Assembly (NCBI RefSeq): GCF_003385215.1
Contig: NZ_PQHW01000040.1
Coordinates: forward strand, 1 to 57,241
Origin: Amycolatopsis thermalba
GTDB lineage: Bacteria; Actinomycetota; Actinomycetes; Mycobacteriales; Pseudonocardiaceae
Direction: 5' to 3'
DNA length: 57,241 nucleotides
The stretch's first letter is position 1. Each line of letters starts with the position of its first letter. A program made the translations under genes and the position numbers. Of this stretch, positions 1 through 9,015 are shown one piece after another. The notes beneath the pieces were generated by a model, which worked only from the letters and a program-made list of their open reading frames with translations, was not told where the DNA came from and searched no databases.

Positions 1-156
1 GCCCCCACCAGGCCCCGGAACGGGCCTCACGGGCCCTCCGAGGTACCCGGCGTGGGGGAGGCCCGGCGCGGCTCCCCACGATCTCCCCACTTCGCCCCCC
101 TCGCGCTGACCTGCGTAAATACCGCGAGGATCGCCCGGTCGGGCAGCTTCGCGGCG

Positions 157-198
157 TTGACTGTGGGGAAAAGTGGGGTACGGTGGTGCGCAGTGGGG
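157..198 (+). promoter_or_regulatory. mraZ promoter with MraZ boxes
   Basis: Four GTGG(G/T)G hexamers start at 163, 173, 183 and 193, exactly 10 bp apart; the third is GTGGTG. TGGG-type direct repeats on one helical face are the known operator of MraZ, which represses its own dcw operon. The boxes overlap a plausible promoter: TTGACT at 157-162, a 16-bp spacer and TACGGT at 179-184. Bound MraZ should therefore block RNA polymerase. Two CCCCAC hexamers at 74-79 and 85-90 are further upstream copies on the other strand. The repeats are seen directly; the promoter and autorepression are inferred. Confidence 0.65.
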
Positions 199-256
199 CA
201 GTAGGGATGCCCCAGGGGCCGCATCCGGTGGAGCACCGGGTGCGGTGGGGAGGTGA

Positions 257-694
257 GTGCCGGTGTTCCTCGGCACGCACACCCCCAAGCTGGACGACAA
301 GGGGCGGCTCACGCTGCCCGCGAAGTTCCGCGACGCGCTGGCAGGTGGGCTGATGGTCACCAAGGGGCAAGATCACTGCCTCTTCGTCTTCCCGCGCGCC
401 GAGTTCGAGCAGCTGGCCCGCAAGGTCGCGGAGGCGCCCTTCACCAACGAGGCGGTGCGGGCCTACCAGCGGTACCTGTTCGCGGGCACCGACGAGCAGC
501 GTCCGGACGGCCAGGGGCGCATCGCGATCGCGCCCGAGCTCCGGCGCTACGCCGGGCTCAACAAGGAGTGCGTGGTGATCGGGGCGATCACGCGCCTGGA
601 GATCTGGGACGCCCAGCGCTGGGAGTCCTACCTGGAGGAACACGAGGACAGCTACGCGCAGGCCCAGGAAGAGGTCCTGCCGGGAGTCTTCTAG
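257..694 (+). CDS. mraZ: Transcriptional regulator MraZ
   Basis: MraZ is a DNA-binding protein of the AbrB/MraZ swapped-hairpin fold that controls the division and cell wall operon it heads. The product is 145 aa, close to the family norm of about 143, and has the two expected half-domains. The first begins [20 protein letters not shown] and the second contains [18 protein letters not shown]. The GTG start at 257 follows a GGGGAGG ribosome binding site at 247-253. It is the first gene of a long same-strand cluster, and the phased GTGGGG boxes about 60-95 bp upstream are its likely own operator. Confidence 0.95.
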   Translation: MPVFLGTHTPKLDDKGRLTLPAKFRDALAGGLMVTKGQDHCLFVFPRAEFEQLARKVAEAPFTNEAVRAYQRYLFAGTDEQRPDGQGRIAIAPELRRYAGLNKECVVIGAITRLEIWDAQRWESYLEEHEDSYAQAQEEVLPGVF

Positions 695-864
695 GTGACC
701 CGCGCCGTCGGGGGGCGCGGGTGGCGACAGCAAGTGGGGGCGGGATCCGGCGACGGATGTCGTGAGGCCTCTGTCCGCTCAGTGGCCCTGGTGCACCTTC
801 CCCGGCACCAGGTCCGCAGCGGGCGGGCGGGGACCTGACGGCATCCGCGCGACGGCTTAAGGGG

Positions 865-1833
865 GTGGGAGAAGTGGCAGCCGAAGCCGCGCACGTGCCG
901 GTGATGACCGAGCGCGTGCTGGAACTGTTCGCTCCCGCGCTCGAGGGCCGCCCGGCCGTCGTGGTCGACGCGACCACCGGCCTGGGCGGGCACTCCGAGG
1001 CACTGCTCACCAGATTCCCCCAGCTGAAGCTCATCGGGCTGGACCGGGACCCGCACGCGCTGGAGCGCGCCGGCGCGCGGCTGGCGAAGTTCGGCGACCG
1101 GGCCGAGCTGGTGCACGCCGTCTACGACACCCTGCCGGACGTCCTCGACCGGCTCGGACTGTCCCGTGTGGACGGTGTGATGTTCGACCTCGGCGTCTCC
1201 TCGATGCAGCTCGACGAGGAAGAGCGCGGCTTCGCCTACGCCCGGGACGCCCCGCTGGACATGCGGATGGACCCCACCACGGGACAGACCGCCGCGGACG
1301 TCCTCAACACCTACGAGCCGGGCGAGCTGGTCCGGATCCTGCGCGAGTACGGCGAAGAGCGGTTCGCCCAGCGGATCGTCAAGGCGATCGTCGCGGAGCG
1401 GGCGCGGCAGCCGTTCGACCGCAGCGAGCGCCTGGTGCGGCTGCTCTACGACGCGGTGCCGGCCGCGAGCCGCCGCACCGGCGGGCACCCGGCCAAGCGC
1501 ACGTTCCAGGCCCTGCGCATCGAGGTCAACGGCGAGCTGGAGGTGCTGCGCCGGGCGATCCCCGCGGCGCTGTCCGCGCTGGCGGTGGGCGGCCGGATCG
1601 TCGTGGAGTCCTACCACTCGCTGGAGGACCGGATCGTCAAGCAGGCCTTCGCGGAGCTGGCGAAGTCGCGGACCCCGCCCGGCCTGCCCGTCGAACTCCC
1701 CGGCCACGGGCCGGAACTGAAGCTGATCACGCGCGGCGCCGAGAAGGCGAGCGAAGACGAGATCGAACAGAACCCGAGGGCCGCGTCGGTGCGCCTGCGG
1801 GTCGCCGAACGGATCAAGGAGGCCGACGCATGA
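865..1833 (+). CDS. rsmH: 16S rRNA (cytosine(1402)-N4)-methyltransferase RsmH
   Basis: RsmH (MraW) uses S-adenosylmethionine to methylate N4 of C1402 in 16S rRNA. The product is 322 aa with an N-terminal [11 protein letters not shown], the SAM-binding [12 protein letters not shown], and [20 protein letters not shown] and [16 protein letters not shown] further on, all family signatures. The GTG at 865 is used here; the in-frame GTG at 874 is an alternative, so the first three residues are uncertain. It lies 170 bp after mraZ in the standard dcw order. Its TGA overlaps the ATG of a small reading frame. Confidence 0.95.
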   Translation: MGEVAAEAAHVPVMTERVLELFAPALEGRPAVVVDATTGLGGHSEALLTRFPQLKLIGLDRDPHALERAGARLAKFGDRAELVHAVYDTLPDVLDRLGLSRVDGVMFDLGVSSMQLDEEERGFAYARDAPLDMRMDPTTGQTAADVLNTYEPGELVRILREYGEERFAQRIVKAIVAERARQPFDRSERLVRLLYDAVPAASRRTGGHPAKRTFQALRIEVNGELEVLRRAIPAALSALAVGGRIVVESYHSLEDRIVKQAFAELAKSRTPPGLPVELPGHGPELKLITRGAEKASEDEIEQNPRAASVRLRVAERIKEADA

Positions 1834-1937
1834 TCGACAATCGCGCAGCCCCGGTCATGCGGCCAGCCCGGGTGCGTGGCCCGGGTGCGGGTGTCCCGCA
1901 ACAGCACCGTCGCAAGACACAGGAGGCGGACGCATGA
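1830..1937 (+). CDS. Candidate 35-aa coupled small protein between rsmH and ftsL
   Basis: A short frame of 35 codons fills the rsmH-ftsL gap. Its ATG at 1830 overlaps the rsmH stop as ATGA, and its own stop overlaps the ftsL ATG at 1934, again as ATGA. A strong AAGGAGG lies at 1816-1822, 7 nt before the start. The peptide starts [10 protein letters not shown] and is basic, with no recognised domain. It may be a real small protein or only a translational-coupling frame that delivers ribosomes to ftsL. The start regions at 1816-1833 and 1920-1937 are nearly identical, which suggests a local duplication created it. Confidence 0.45.
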   Translation: MIDNRAAPVMRPARVRGPGAGVPQQHRRKTQEADA

Positions 1938-2683
1938 CAGCGCCTACGCGGGCACGCAGGCAGGCCGGTGCCGAGCCGCGGCGGCGTCCGCGCCGTTCGG
2001 ACGCACCCGCCGAGGAGGGCCTGGGCACACCGGTACCGGCCAGGCGCCGCCCCCGGCGGCAGCCCACCCGGCAGGCTCAGCGCACCACCGCCGCCGAGCG
2101 CGCCTACGCCCGGCGGGCCCAGCGCGCCGAGGGCCTGAAGCGCGCGCCCGAGCCCGAGCGCCAGAAGATCCGGCTGAAGCTGCGGCTGCCGCGTTCGCGC
2201 GCCACGTTCGTGATGCTGGTGATGGTGCTGCTCGCCGCGGGTGTGGTGGCGACGCTGCTGCTGTCCACCCAGGCGATCGCCGACTCCTACCGGCTCGAGC
2301 AGCTGCGCGACGACAACGCCGCCCTGGCCGAGCGGGTCGAGCAGCTGCAGCAGGACGTCAGCGGCGCGGAGTCGCCGTCGTCGCTGGCCGAGCGGGCCAA
2401 GGCGCTGGGCATGGTGCCCGCCAAGGACCCGGCGCACCTGGTGCTCAACCCGGACGGGTCGGTGACCGTGGTCGGCGAGCCGAAGAAGGCCGAGGGCGCC
2501 CCGGTCACGCAGGAGCCGGTGACGCCGGTGGTGCCGCAGGGCACGCCGGTCGGCGGCCGCCCGATCGAGGGTGACGTGCCGCAGGGCGACAGCCAGGTCG
2601 TCCAGCCGCAGGACCAGGCGCAGGTGCCGCCGTCCGGCGGGCAGACCCAGGCGCCGGGACAGCAGACCACGGGAGGGCAGTGA
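1934..2683 (+). CDS. ftsL: Cell division protein FtsL-like
   Basis: FtsL is a bitopic divisome protein that works with FtsQ and DivIC/FtsB to activate FtsW-FtsI. The 249-aa product has a long basic, disordered N-terminus (about residues 1-90), one membrane segment around ATFVMLVMVLLAAGVVATLL, and a heptad-like coiled coil (LEQLRDDNAALAERVEQLQ). A proline/glutamine-rich tail follows. Sequence similarity in this family is low, so the call rests on topology and on position between rsmH and ftsI. The ATG at 1934 follows AGGAGG with 7-nt spacing. The stop overlaps the ftsI ATG as TGATG. The tail is longer than in most FtsL proteins. Confidence 0.85.
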   Translation: MTAPTRARRQAGAEPRRRPRRSDAPAEEGLGTPVPARRRPRRQPTRQAQRTTAAERAYARRAQRAEGLKRAPEPERQKIRLKLRLPRSRATFVMLVMVLLAAGVVATLLLSTQAIADSYRLEQLRDDNAALAERVEQLQQDVSGAESPSSLAERAKALGMVPAKDPAHLVLNPDGSVTVVGEPKKAEGAPVTQEPVTPVVPQGTPVGGRPIEGDVPQGDSQVVQPQDQAQVPPSGGQTQAPGQQTTGGQ

Positions 2684-4572
2684 TGGCGCGGCCGGGACGC
2701 CGCAGCTACGGCGCCCGCATGCGCCAGGTGGCCGGCCAGCCCAACGCCGCCACCGGCAAGGGGCGCTACGTCGGCGTGCGCGTGGTGCTCGTCGCGGTGC
2801 TGGTGCTGGCCGGGCTCAAGCTCGTGCAGGTCCAGGGCTTCCAGGCGGCGGCCCTGTCGGCGAAGGCGGAGAGCCAGCGCAGCACCACGATCCCGATCCC
2901 GGCCAAGCGCGGGTCCATTGTGGACCGCAACAACGTCAAGCTGGCGTTCACCGTGGAAACCCGCGCGCTGTCGGTGAACCTGCGCGCGATGCGCAAGGCG
3001 TGGGACGAGGTGGCGGCCAAGAACCCGGCGGGGGGCCAGAGCTTCGAGACCCGCGCGGCGGACGCGGCGCGGTTCATCGCCGCCAAGCTGCCCGGCCGGG
3101 TCACCCAGGCCGCGCTGCTCGCCGACTTCCGCAAGACCACGTCGTTCACCTACCTGGTCGACGGGGTCGAGCCGTCGATCGCCGAGGAGATCACCACCGC
3201 GTTCCCGGAGATCGGCGCCGAGGTGCGGGCCGCCCGCGAGTACCCGGGCGTCACGCTGGCCTCCAACGTCGTCGGCCTGGCGAACTGGCGCATGGACGAC
3301 CCGGACGTGTCCAAGCACAGCCTGCAGGGCCTGGCCGGGCTGGAGTACACGCTCAACGCCGACCTGGCCGGCCGGCCGGGCCGCTACGTCGCCGACACCA
3401 AGCAGGGCAACGACAACGTGATCATCCCGGGCACCGAGCGGGACGTGCAGCCCGCCACCCCGGGCAACGATGTCGTGCTCACGCTCGACTCGGACACCCA
3501 GTACTTCCTGCAGAACGCGCTGGCCGACTACGTGCGGCAGTCGCGCGCCAAGGGCGCCAGCGCGGTCGTGATGGACGCGAAGACCGGCGAGATCTACGCG
3601 ATCGCCGACGACTCCACGTTCGACCCCTACGACAACAAGACCTACACGCAGTCGCTGATGGACCTGCAGGCGGTGTCCACGCCGTTCGAGCCGGGCTCGG
3701 TGAACAAGATCGTGACCGCCACCGCGGCGATCGACCAGGGCCTGGTCACGCCCGAGTCGGTGCTGCAGGTGCCCGGCGCGCTGAAGGTCGCCGACCACAC
3801 CGTGCACGACGCGTGGGTGCACGGCACGCAGAACTTCTCGGTCACCGGCATCTTCGCGAAGTCCTCCAACGTCGGCACGCTGCTGCTGGCCCAGCAGCTG
3901 GGCCCGGACAAGTACCTGGACTACCTCAAGCGCTTCGGCGTCGGGCAGAGCGCCGGGCTGGGGCTGTCCGGGGAGAGCCGTGGGTTCGTGCCGCCCCGCA
4001 ACACCTGGACCGGCACCACGTTCGGCAACCTGCCGATCGGGCAGGGCCTGTCGATGACCGTGGTGCAGATGACCGCGATGTACCAGGCGATCGCGAACAA
4101 CGGCCTGCGCGTGCAGCCGAGCATCGTCAAGGAGGAGATCCGCCCGGACGGCACCGTGGTGCCCAAGGCGGCGCCGCAGACCACGCAGGTGGTCAGCCCG
4201 GAGACCGCGACGACGGTGCGGAACATGATGCGCGCGGTCACCCAGACCGGGAAGAACGGCAACAGCGGCACGGCGCCCACGGCGGCGCTGGAGGGCTACC
4301 AGATCTCCGGCAAGACCGGCACCGGCCAGCAGGTCAACCCGGCGACCGGCGCGTACAGCGACACCCTGTACAACATCACCTTCGCCGGGATCCTGCCCGC
4401 GGACAGCCCGCGGTTCGTGGTGGGCATCCGGCTGGACGCCCCGGACACGACGCTGCCCGCCGGCCACTCCGCGGCGCCGCTGTTCCACGACATCGCCTCG
4501 TACCTGACGCAGCGGTTCCAGCTCCCGCTGTCCGAGGGCGCCGCGCCGTACGTGCCGCTCGTGCTGCCGTGA
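2683..4572 (+). CDS. ftsI: Septal peptidoglycan transpeptidase FtsI (PBP3)
   Basis: This class B penicillin-binding protein crosslinks septal peptidoglycan in partnership with FtsW. The product is 629 aa with an N-terminal membrane anchor near residues 28-45 (VRVVLVAVLVLAGLKLVQV), a dimerisation/pedestal domain and a transpeptidase domain. The catalytic serine is Ser339 in SVNK, followed by SSN at 394-396 and KTG at 544-546. The ATG at 2683 is preferred over the GTG at 2680 because GGGAGG (2671-2676) is better spaced for it. It overlaps ftsL by one base. No PASTA domain is visible. Confidence 0.96.
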   Translation: MARPGRRSYGARMRQVAGQPNAATGKGRYVGVRVVLVAVLVLAGLKLVQVQGFQAAALSAKAESQRSTTIPIPAKRGSIVDRNNVKLAFTVETRALSVNLRAMRKAWDEVAAKNPAGGQSFETRAADAARFIAAKLPGRVTQAALLADFRKTTSFTYLVDGVEPSIAEEITTAFPEIGAEVRAAREYPGVTLASNVVGLANWRMDDPDVSKHSLQGLAGLEYTLNADLAGRPGRYVADTKQGNDNVIIPGTERDVQPATPGNDVVLTLDSDTQYFLQNALADYVRQSRAKGASAVVMDAKTGEIYAIADDSTFDPYDNKTYTQSLMDLQAVSTPFEPGSVNKIVTATAAIDQGLVTPESVLQVPGALKVADHTVHDAWVHGTQNFSVTGIFAKSSNVGTLLLAQQLGPDKYLDYLKRFGVGQSAGLGLSGESRGFVPPRNTWTGTTFGNLPIGQGLSMTVVQMTAMYQAIANNGLRVQPSIVKEEIRPDGTVVPKAAPQTTQVVSPETATTVRNMMRAVTQTGKNGNSGTAPTAALEGYQISGKTGTGQQVNPATGAYSDTLYNITFAGILPADSPRFVVGIRLDAPDTTLPAGHSAAPLFHDIASYLTQRFQLPLSEGAAPYVPLVLP

Positions 4573-4683
4573 CGGTCGCTGTCCAATCGAGACACAAGCG
4601 CTAGGAGTACCGGGCCGCAAGAGGGGAATCCCGGCTCGGTAACCTTCCGTGCTGTGTCGGTGGAAGCGTCTGGAAGCAGCACC

Positions 4684-6273
4684 ATGTCGCAGGAAGCGAA
4701 GGGGCGGGTACCGGACAGCCCGGTGAAGGCGGCGGTGGCGCCGCCACGGCCGGCCCGCATCGAGCCGGTCCCGCTCACCACGCCGGTCGCGCGCGCGGCC
4801 GCGCGCCTGGTCGGCGAGCCGCGCTGGCCCGGCGACACGGTCGTCACGGGGGCCACCCTGCGGGCCCAGCACGTCCTGCCCGGCGACCTGTTCGCCGCGC
4901 TGCCGGGCGCGCGGGCGCACGGGGCCGACTTCGCCGCGGAGGCCATCTCGGCCGGGGCTGCGGCGGTGCTCACCGACGAGGCCGGAGCGGACCGGCCGGC
5001 GCTGCGTGAGGCGGGCGTCCCGGTGCTGGTGCACCCGGACCCGCGCGGGGTGCTCGGCTCGATGGCCGCCTGGATCTACGGCGAGCCGTCGCTGGAGCTG
5101 GCCGTGCTGGGCATCACCGGCACGTCGGGCAAGACCACCACCACCTACCTGGTCGAGTCGGGCCTGCGCGCCGCCGGGCACGTCACCGGCCTGATCGGCA
5201 CCATCGAGACCCGCATCGCGGGGGAGCGGCTGGCCAGCGCGTTCACCACACCCGAGGCGCCGGACCTGCAGGCGCTGCTCGCGGTGATGGTCGAGCAGGG
5301 TGTGACGCACGTGCCGATGGAGGTCTCCAGCCACGCGCTCGCGCTGGGCCGGGTCAACGGCACCCGGTTCGCGGTCGGCGCGTTCACCAACCTCTCCCAG
5401 GACCACCTGGACTTCCACCGCGACATGGAGGAGTACTTCGCCGCCAAGGCGCTGCTGTTCGACGGCCGCTCCACCACCGAGGTGGTGTGCATCGACACCG
5501 CCTGGGGACAGGCGCTGGTCACGCCGCACACGATCACCGTGACCACCGAGCCGGGCGTGGACGCGAGCTGGACCGCCACCGACTTCGCCACCACGGCCAC
5601 CGGCGAGCAGAGCTTCACCCTGCACTCGCCGTCCGGGCGCACCGCGCGGGCCACGCTGCCGCTGCCGGGCACGTTCAACATCGCCAACGCGCTGCTCGCC
5701 GCGGCGATCCTGGAGACGTGCGGCGTCAGCCTGGAGGAGACCGTCACCGGCCTGGCGCACGTCGAGGTCCCCGGCCGGATGGAGCGGGTGTACCTGGGCC
5801 AGGACTTCACCGCCGTCGTGGACTACGCCCACAAGCCGGCCGCGGTGGCGCAGGCGCTGGACGCGCTGCGCGCCCGCACCGAGGGCCGGATCATCACGGT
5901 CCTGGGCTGCGGCGGCGACCGGGACACCGCGAAGCGCCCGATGATGGGCGAGGCCGCCGCCAGACGCAGCGACGTCCTCATCGTCACCGACGACAACCCG
6001 CGGTCGGAGGACCCGGCCGCGATCCGCGCCGCGATGCTGACCGGCGCCCGCGCGGCCGGTCCCGGCTCCGGCGAGGTGCTGGAGATCGGCGACCGGCGTG
6101 AGGCGATCGTCCGGGCGGTCGGGCTGGCCCGCGCCGGGGACGTCGTGCTGATCGCGGGGAAGGGCCACGAGACCGGCCAGGAGGCCGCGGGCGTCGTGCA
6201 CCCCTTCTCCGACCGCGACGAGCTGGCGGCGGCGATCCGGCACCGGCTCGAAGAGAACCAGGAGACCCGTTGA
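4684..6273 (+). CDS. murE: UDP-MurNAc-tripeptide synthetase MurE
   Basis: MurE adds the third residue to UDP-MurNAc-L-Ala-D-Glu in the cytoplasm. The ATP-binding loop [10 protein letters not shown] includes Lys150. The DNPR motif at 437-440 marks enzymes specific for meso-diaminopimelate, as expected in actinomycetes. The product is 529 aa from the ATG at 4684, which has GGAAG at 4672-4676. A GTG at 4654 would add 10 residues and has no good ribosome binding site. The 80-111 bp gap after ftsI is one of the larger ones in the cluster and could hold a promoter. The stop overlaps murF. Confidence 0.95.
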   Translation: MSQEAKGRVPDSPVKAAVAPPRPARIEPVPLTTPVARAAARLVGEPRWPGDTVVTGATLRAQHVLPGDLFAALPGARAHGADFAAEAISAGAAAVLTDEAGADRPALREAGVPVLVHPDPRGVLGSMAAWIYGEPSLELAVLGITGTSGKTTTTYLVESGLRAAGHVTGLIGTIETRIAGERLASAFTTPEAPDLQALLAVMVEQGVTHVPMEVSSHALALGRVNGTRFAVGAFTNLSQDHLDFHRDMEEYFAAKALLFDGRSTTEVVCIDTAWGQALVTPHTITVTTEPGVDASWTATDFATTATGEQSFTLHSPSGRTARATLPLPGTFNIANALLAAAILETCGVSLEETVTGLAHVEVPGRMERVYLGQDFTAVVDYAHKPAAVAQALDALRARTEGRIITVLGCGGDRDTAKRPMMGEAAARRSDVLIVTDDNPRSEDPAAIRAAMLTGARAAGPGSGEVLEIGDRREAIVRAVGLARAGDVVLIAGKGHETGQEAAGVVHPFSDRDELAAAIRHRLEENQETR

Positions 6274-7739
6274 TCCCGCTGACCCTGGAGCAGATCGCCG
6301 CCGTCACCGGCGGCCGGCTGCACCGCACCGACGGACGCGAGACGGTCACCGGCAGCGTCGAGTTCGACTCGCGCCGCCTCACCCCGGGCGGGCTGTTCGT
6401 GGCCCTGCCGGGGGAGAAGGTCGACGGGCACGCCTTCGCCGCCAAGGCGGTGGAGAGCGGCGCCCCCGGGGTGCTGGCCGCCCGCGAGGTGGACGCGCCC
6501 GCGGTGATCGTGCCGCCGCTGCCACCCGGCCAGGCGCACGAGCGCGCGCTCGCGCTGGCCGGCGACAAGGACGGCTCCGGCGCCGCCGTGCTGGCCGCCC
6601 TGGCGAAACTGGCCCGGCACGTGGTGATCGAGCTGTCCCGCGGCGGGCTCACCGTGGTCGGCGTGACCGGCTCGTCCGGCAAGACCTCCACCAAGGACCT
6701 GATCGCGCAGCTGCTCGAGCCGATGGGCCCGACGGTCGCGCCGCCCGGATCGTTCAACAACGAGCTGGGCCACCCGTGGACGGCCCTGCGCGCCGACGCG
6801 ACCACGCGGCACCTGGTGCTGGAGATGTCCGCCCGCGGCCCGGGCCACATCGCCCACCTCGCGGAGATCGCCCCGCCGCGCATCGGCGCCGTGCTCAACG
6901 TCGGCAGCGCCCACGTCGGCGAGTTCGGCTCGCGCGAGGGCATCGCCAAGACCAAGGGCGAGCTGGTCGAGGCGCTGCCGTCCGCGGAGCAGGGCGGGGT
7001 CGCGGTGCTCAACCTGGACGACCCGCTGGTCGCCGCGATGGCGAGCCGGACCACGGCGCGGATCGTCGGCGTCGGCGAGCACCCGGACGCGCAGGTGCGC
7101 GCCGAGGACATCACCCTCGACGAGCAGGCCCGCGCCTCCTTCCGGCTGATCACCCCGGCCGGACAGGCGCCGGTGAAGCTGTCGCTCTACGGCGAGCACC
7201 ACGTGGGCAACGCGCTGTCGGCCGCCGCCATCGCGCTGGAGCTGGGCGCGAGCGTCGAAGAGGTCGCGCAGCGCCTGTCGGCCGCCCAGCGCCGCTCCGC
7301 GCGCCGCATGGAGGTCACCACCAGGGCCGACGGCGTCGTGGTGATGAACGACTCCTACAACGCCAACCCCGAGTCGATGCGCGCCGCGCTCAAGACCCTG
7401 GCCTCGGCCAGCCGCGGGAAGCGGTCCTGGGCGGTCCTCGGTGTGATGGGCGAACTCGGTGCCGATAGCGTGTCCGCGCACGACGAGATCGGCCGCCTCG
7501 CGGTCCGGCTCAACATCAGCAGGCTCGTGGTGGTCGGGGACGAGGCGGCCGCGATGCACCAGGGCGCCAGCCACGAGGGTTCGTGGGGCGAGGAGTCCGT
7601 GCTGGTGCCCGACGCCGACGCCGCGATCGCCCTCCTGCGCGAGCAGCTGGAACCCGGTGACGTCGTGCTGGTGAAGGCTTCGAAGGTCGCCGAGCTCTGG
7701 CTCGTCGCTGACGCACTGCTCAAGGAAGGTGTTGCGTGA
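6270..7739 (+). CDS. murF: UDP-MurNAc-tripeptide D-Ala-D-Ala ligase MurF
   Basis: MurF adds D-Ala-D-Ala to complete the UDP-MurNAc-pentapeptide. The 489-aa product has the Mur ligase layout: an N-terminal substrate domain, a central ATPase with [23 protein letters not shown] soon after, and a C-terminal domain with [18 protein letters not shown]. The start is TTG at 6270, overlapping the murE stop by 4 nt (TTGA), with GGAG at 6261-6264. The rare start codon plus the overlap implies translational coupling to murE. Confidence 0.95.
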   Translation: MIPLTLEQIAAVTGGRLHRTDGRETVTGSVEFDSRRLTPGGLFVALPGEKVDGHAFAAKAVESGAPGVLAAREVDAPAVIVPPLPPGQAHERALALAGDKDGSGAAVLAALAKLARHVVIELSRGGLTVVGVTGSSGKTSTKDLIAQLLEPMGPTVAPPGSFNNELGHPWTALRADATTRHLVLEMSARGPGHIAHLAEIAPPRIGAVLNVGSAHVGEFGSREGIAKTKGELVEALPSAEQGGVAVLNLDDPLVAAMASRTTARIVGVGEHPDAQVRAEDITLDEQARASFRLITPAGQAPVKLSLYGEHHVGNALSAAAIALELGASVEEVAQRLSAAQRRSARRMEVTTRADGVVVMNDSYNANPESMRAALKTLASASRGKRSWAVLGVMGELGADSVSAHDEIGRLAVRLNISRLVVVGDEAAAMHQGASHEGSWGEESVLVPDADAAIALLREQLEPGDVVLVKASKVAELWLVADALLKEGVA

Positions 7740-8824
7740 TCAGCATTCTGATCGCGGCCGCGATCGGTCTCCTGGTCTCCATCCTGCTCACGCCCTACCT
7801 GATCCGGGTCTTCTCCCGGCAGGGCTTCGGCCAGGAGATCCGCGAGGAGGGCCCGCAGGGCCACAAGTCCAAGCGCGGCACGCCCACGATGGGCGGGGTC
7901 GCGATCATCATCGCGATGGTGGTCGGCTACTTCGCCGCGCACCTGATGAACTGGATCGGCTCGGGCAGCTCCGCCGACGACGGCCCGTCCGCGTCCGGCC
8001 TGCTCGTGCTGTTCCTCGCGGTGGGCCTGGGCGTGGTCGGGTTCCTCGACGACTTCATCAAGATCCGCAAGCAGCGCAACCTGGGCCTGAACAAGACCGC
8101 GAAGCTGGTCGGCCAGCTGGTGGTCGCGGTGGCGTTCGGCATCCTGGCGCTGCAGTTCGCCGACCGCTACGGCCTCACCCCGGCCTCGCGCAACCTCAGC
8201 TACGTGCGCGACCTCGCGCTGATCACCTTCCCCGCGGTGATCTTCGTGATCTTCTGCTACGTGGTCATCTCCGGCTGGTCGAACGCGGTGAACTTCACCG
8301 ACGGCCTGGACGGCCTGGCCGGCGGCACCTCGGCGATGGTGCTGGCCACCTACGTGGTGATCGCGTTCTGGCAGGCCCGGCTGTCCTGCGTGGTGACCCC
8401 GCAGGCGGCCTGCTACGACGTGCGCGACCCGCTGGACCTCGCGGTGGTCGCGGCCGCCGCGGCCGGCGCGTGCGTCGGGTTCCTGTGGTGGAACGCCGCG
8501 CCGGCGAAGATCTTCATGGGCGACACCGGCTCGCTCGCGCTGGGCGGCCTGGTGGCCGGCCTGTCCATCACCACCCGCACCGAGCTGCTCGCCATCGTCA
8601 TCGGCGGCCTGTTCATGGTCGAGATGATCTCGGTGGTGCTGCAGATCGCGGTGTTCCGCACGACGCGGCGGCGCCTGTTCCGGATGGCCCCGTTCCACCA
8701 CCACTTCGAGCTGGCGGGCTGGGCCGAGACGACGGTGATCATCCGGTTCTGGCTGCTCGCCGCCATCTGCTGCATGTTCGGCCTCGGCCTCTTCTACTCC
8801 GAACAGCTGGGCGCGGGAGGCTGA
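7736..8824 (+). CDS. mraY: Phospho-MurNAc-pentapeptide translocase MraY
   Basis: MraY transfers phospho-MurNAc-pentapeptide to undecaprenyl phosphate, making lipid I at the inner face of the membrane. The product is a 362-aa polytopic protein with about ten membrane segments. Family motifs are GTPTMGG near residue 44, [28 protein letters not shown], and [13 protein letters not shown] near-C-terminal [12 protein letters not shown] is the MraY HHH motif. The GTG at 7736 overlaps the murF stop as GTGA. Its 3' end carries GGGAGG (8815-8820), which can serve the small frame that starts 3 nt after its stop. Confidence 0.97.
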   Translation: MISILIAAAIGLLVSILLTPYLIRVFSRQGFGQEIREEGPQGHKSKRGTPTMGGVAIIIAMVVGYFAAHLMNWIGSGSSADDGPSASGLLVLFLAVGLGVVGFLDDFIKIRKQRNLGLNKTAKLVGQLVVAVAFGILALQFADRYGLTPASRNLSYVRDLALITFPAVIFVIFCYVVISGWSNAVNFTDGLDGLAGGTSAMVLATYVVIAFWQARLSCVVTPQAACYDVRDPLDLAVVAAAAAGACVGFLWWNAAPAKIFMGDTGSLALGGLVAGLSITTRTELLAIVIGGLFMVEMISVVLQIAVFRTTRRRLFRMAPFHHHFELAGWAETTVIIRFWLLAAICCMFGLGLFYSEQLGAGG

Positions 8825-8826
8825 CA

Positions 8827-9015
8827 ATGGTCGGAAGCGGTCTGCGTAGCGGTGCGGGTGGCGGAACCTCAGAAACCCCCTCGCTCCGGGATCGCCTCCT
8901 CATGAATGCCAATTCACCACGTCGGCGCTGTCCTCGCGAGGGGGCTCCTGAGAACCCGCGGCGGTGCCGGCTGACGGCCCACCCCGCGCGGCTCCGCCGC
9001 GCAGAAAGCGAGTGA
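8827..9015 (+). CDS. Candidate 62-aa small protein between mraY and murD
   Basis: The 190-bp gap between mraY and murD contains one open frame of 62 codons. Its ATG at 8827 lies 6 nt after GGGAGG (8815-8820), and its TGA overlaps the preferred murD ATG as TGATG. The frame thus spans the gap exactly, as a coupled gene would. The peptide starts MVGSGLRSGAGGG and becomes arginine- and proline-rich towards its end; no domain or membrane segment is recognised. A long inverted repeat (8863-8956) lies within the frame. It may be a small protein, a coupling leader, or a chance frame over an RNA element. Confidence 0.45.
   Translation: MVGSGLRSGAGGGTSETPSLRDRLLMNANSPRRRCPREGAPENPRRCRLTAHPARLRRAESE
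8863..8956 (+). repeat. Large inverted repeat in the mraY-murD gap
   Basis: CCCCCTCGC (8876-8884) pairs perfectly with GCGAGGGGG (8936-8944). After a 3-by-3 internal loop, CTCAG (8868-8872) pairs with CTGAG (8948-8952). The apical part is 51 nt and unusually AT-rich for this genome (CATGAATGCCAATTCACC region). Such a stem inside an otherwise overlapping operon could attenuate transcription, be an RNA processing site that separates mraY from murD expression, or be a relic of a small inserted element. Pairing is seen in the sequence; function is unknown. Confidence 0.55.

Noticed and set aside
695-838. A possible 47-codon frame between mraZ and rsmH
   Set aside because: No good ribosome binding site and no overlap with rsmH, unlike the two coupled small frames.
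2287-6243. A 1318-codon open frame antisense to ftsL, ftsI and murE
   Set aside because: It mirrors GC-rich third positions of the sense genes, contains no recognised domain and has Arg/Gly/His-rich content typical of shadow frames.
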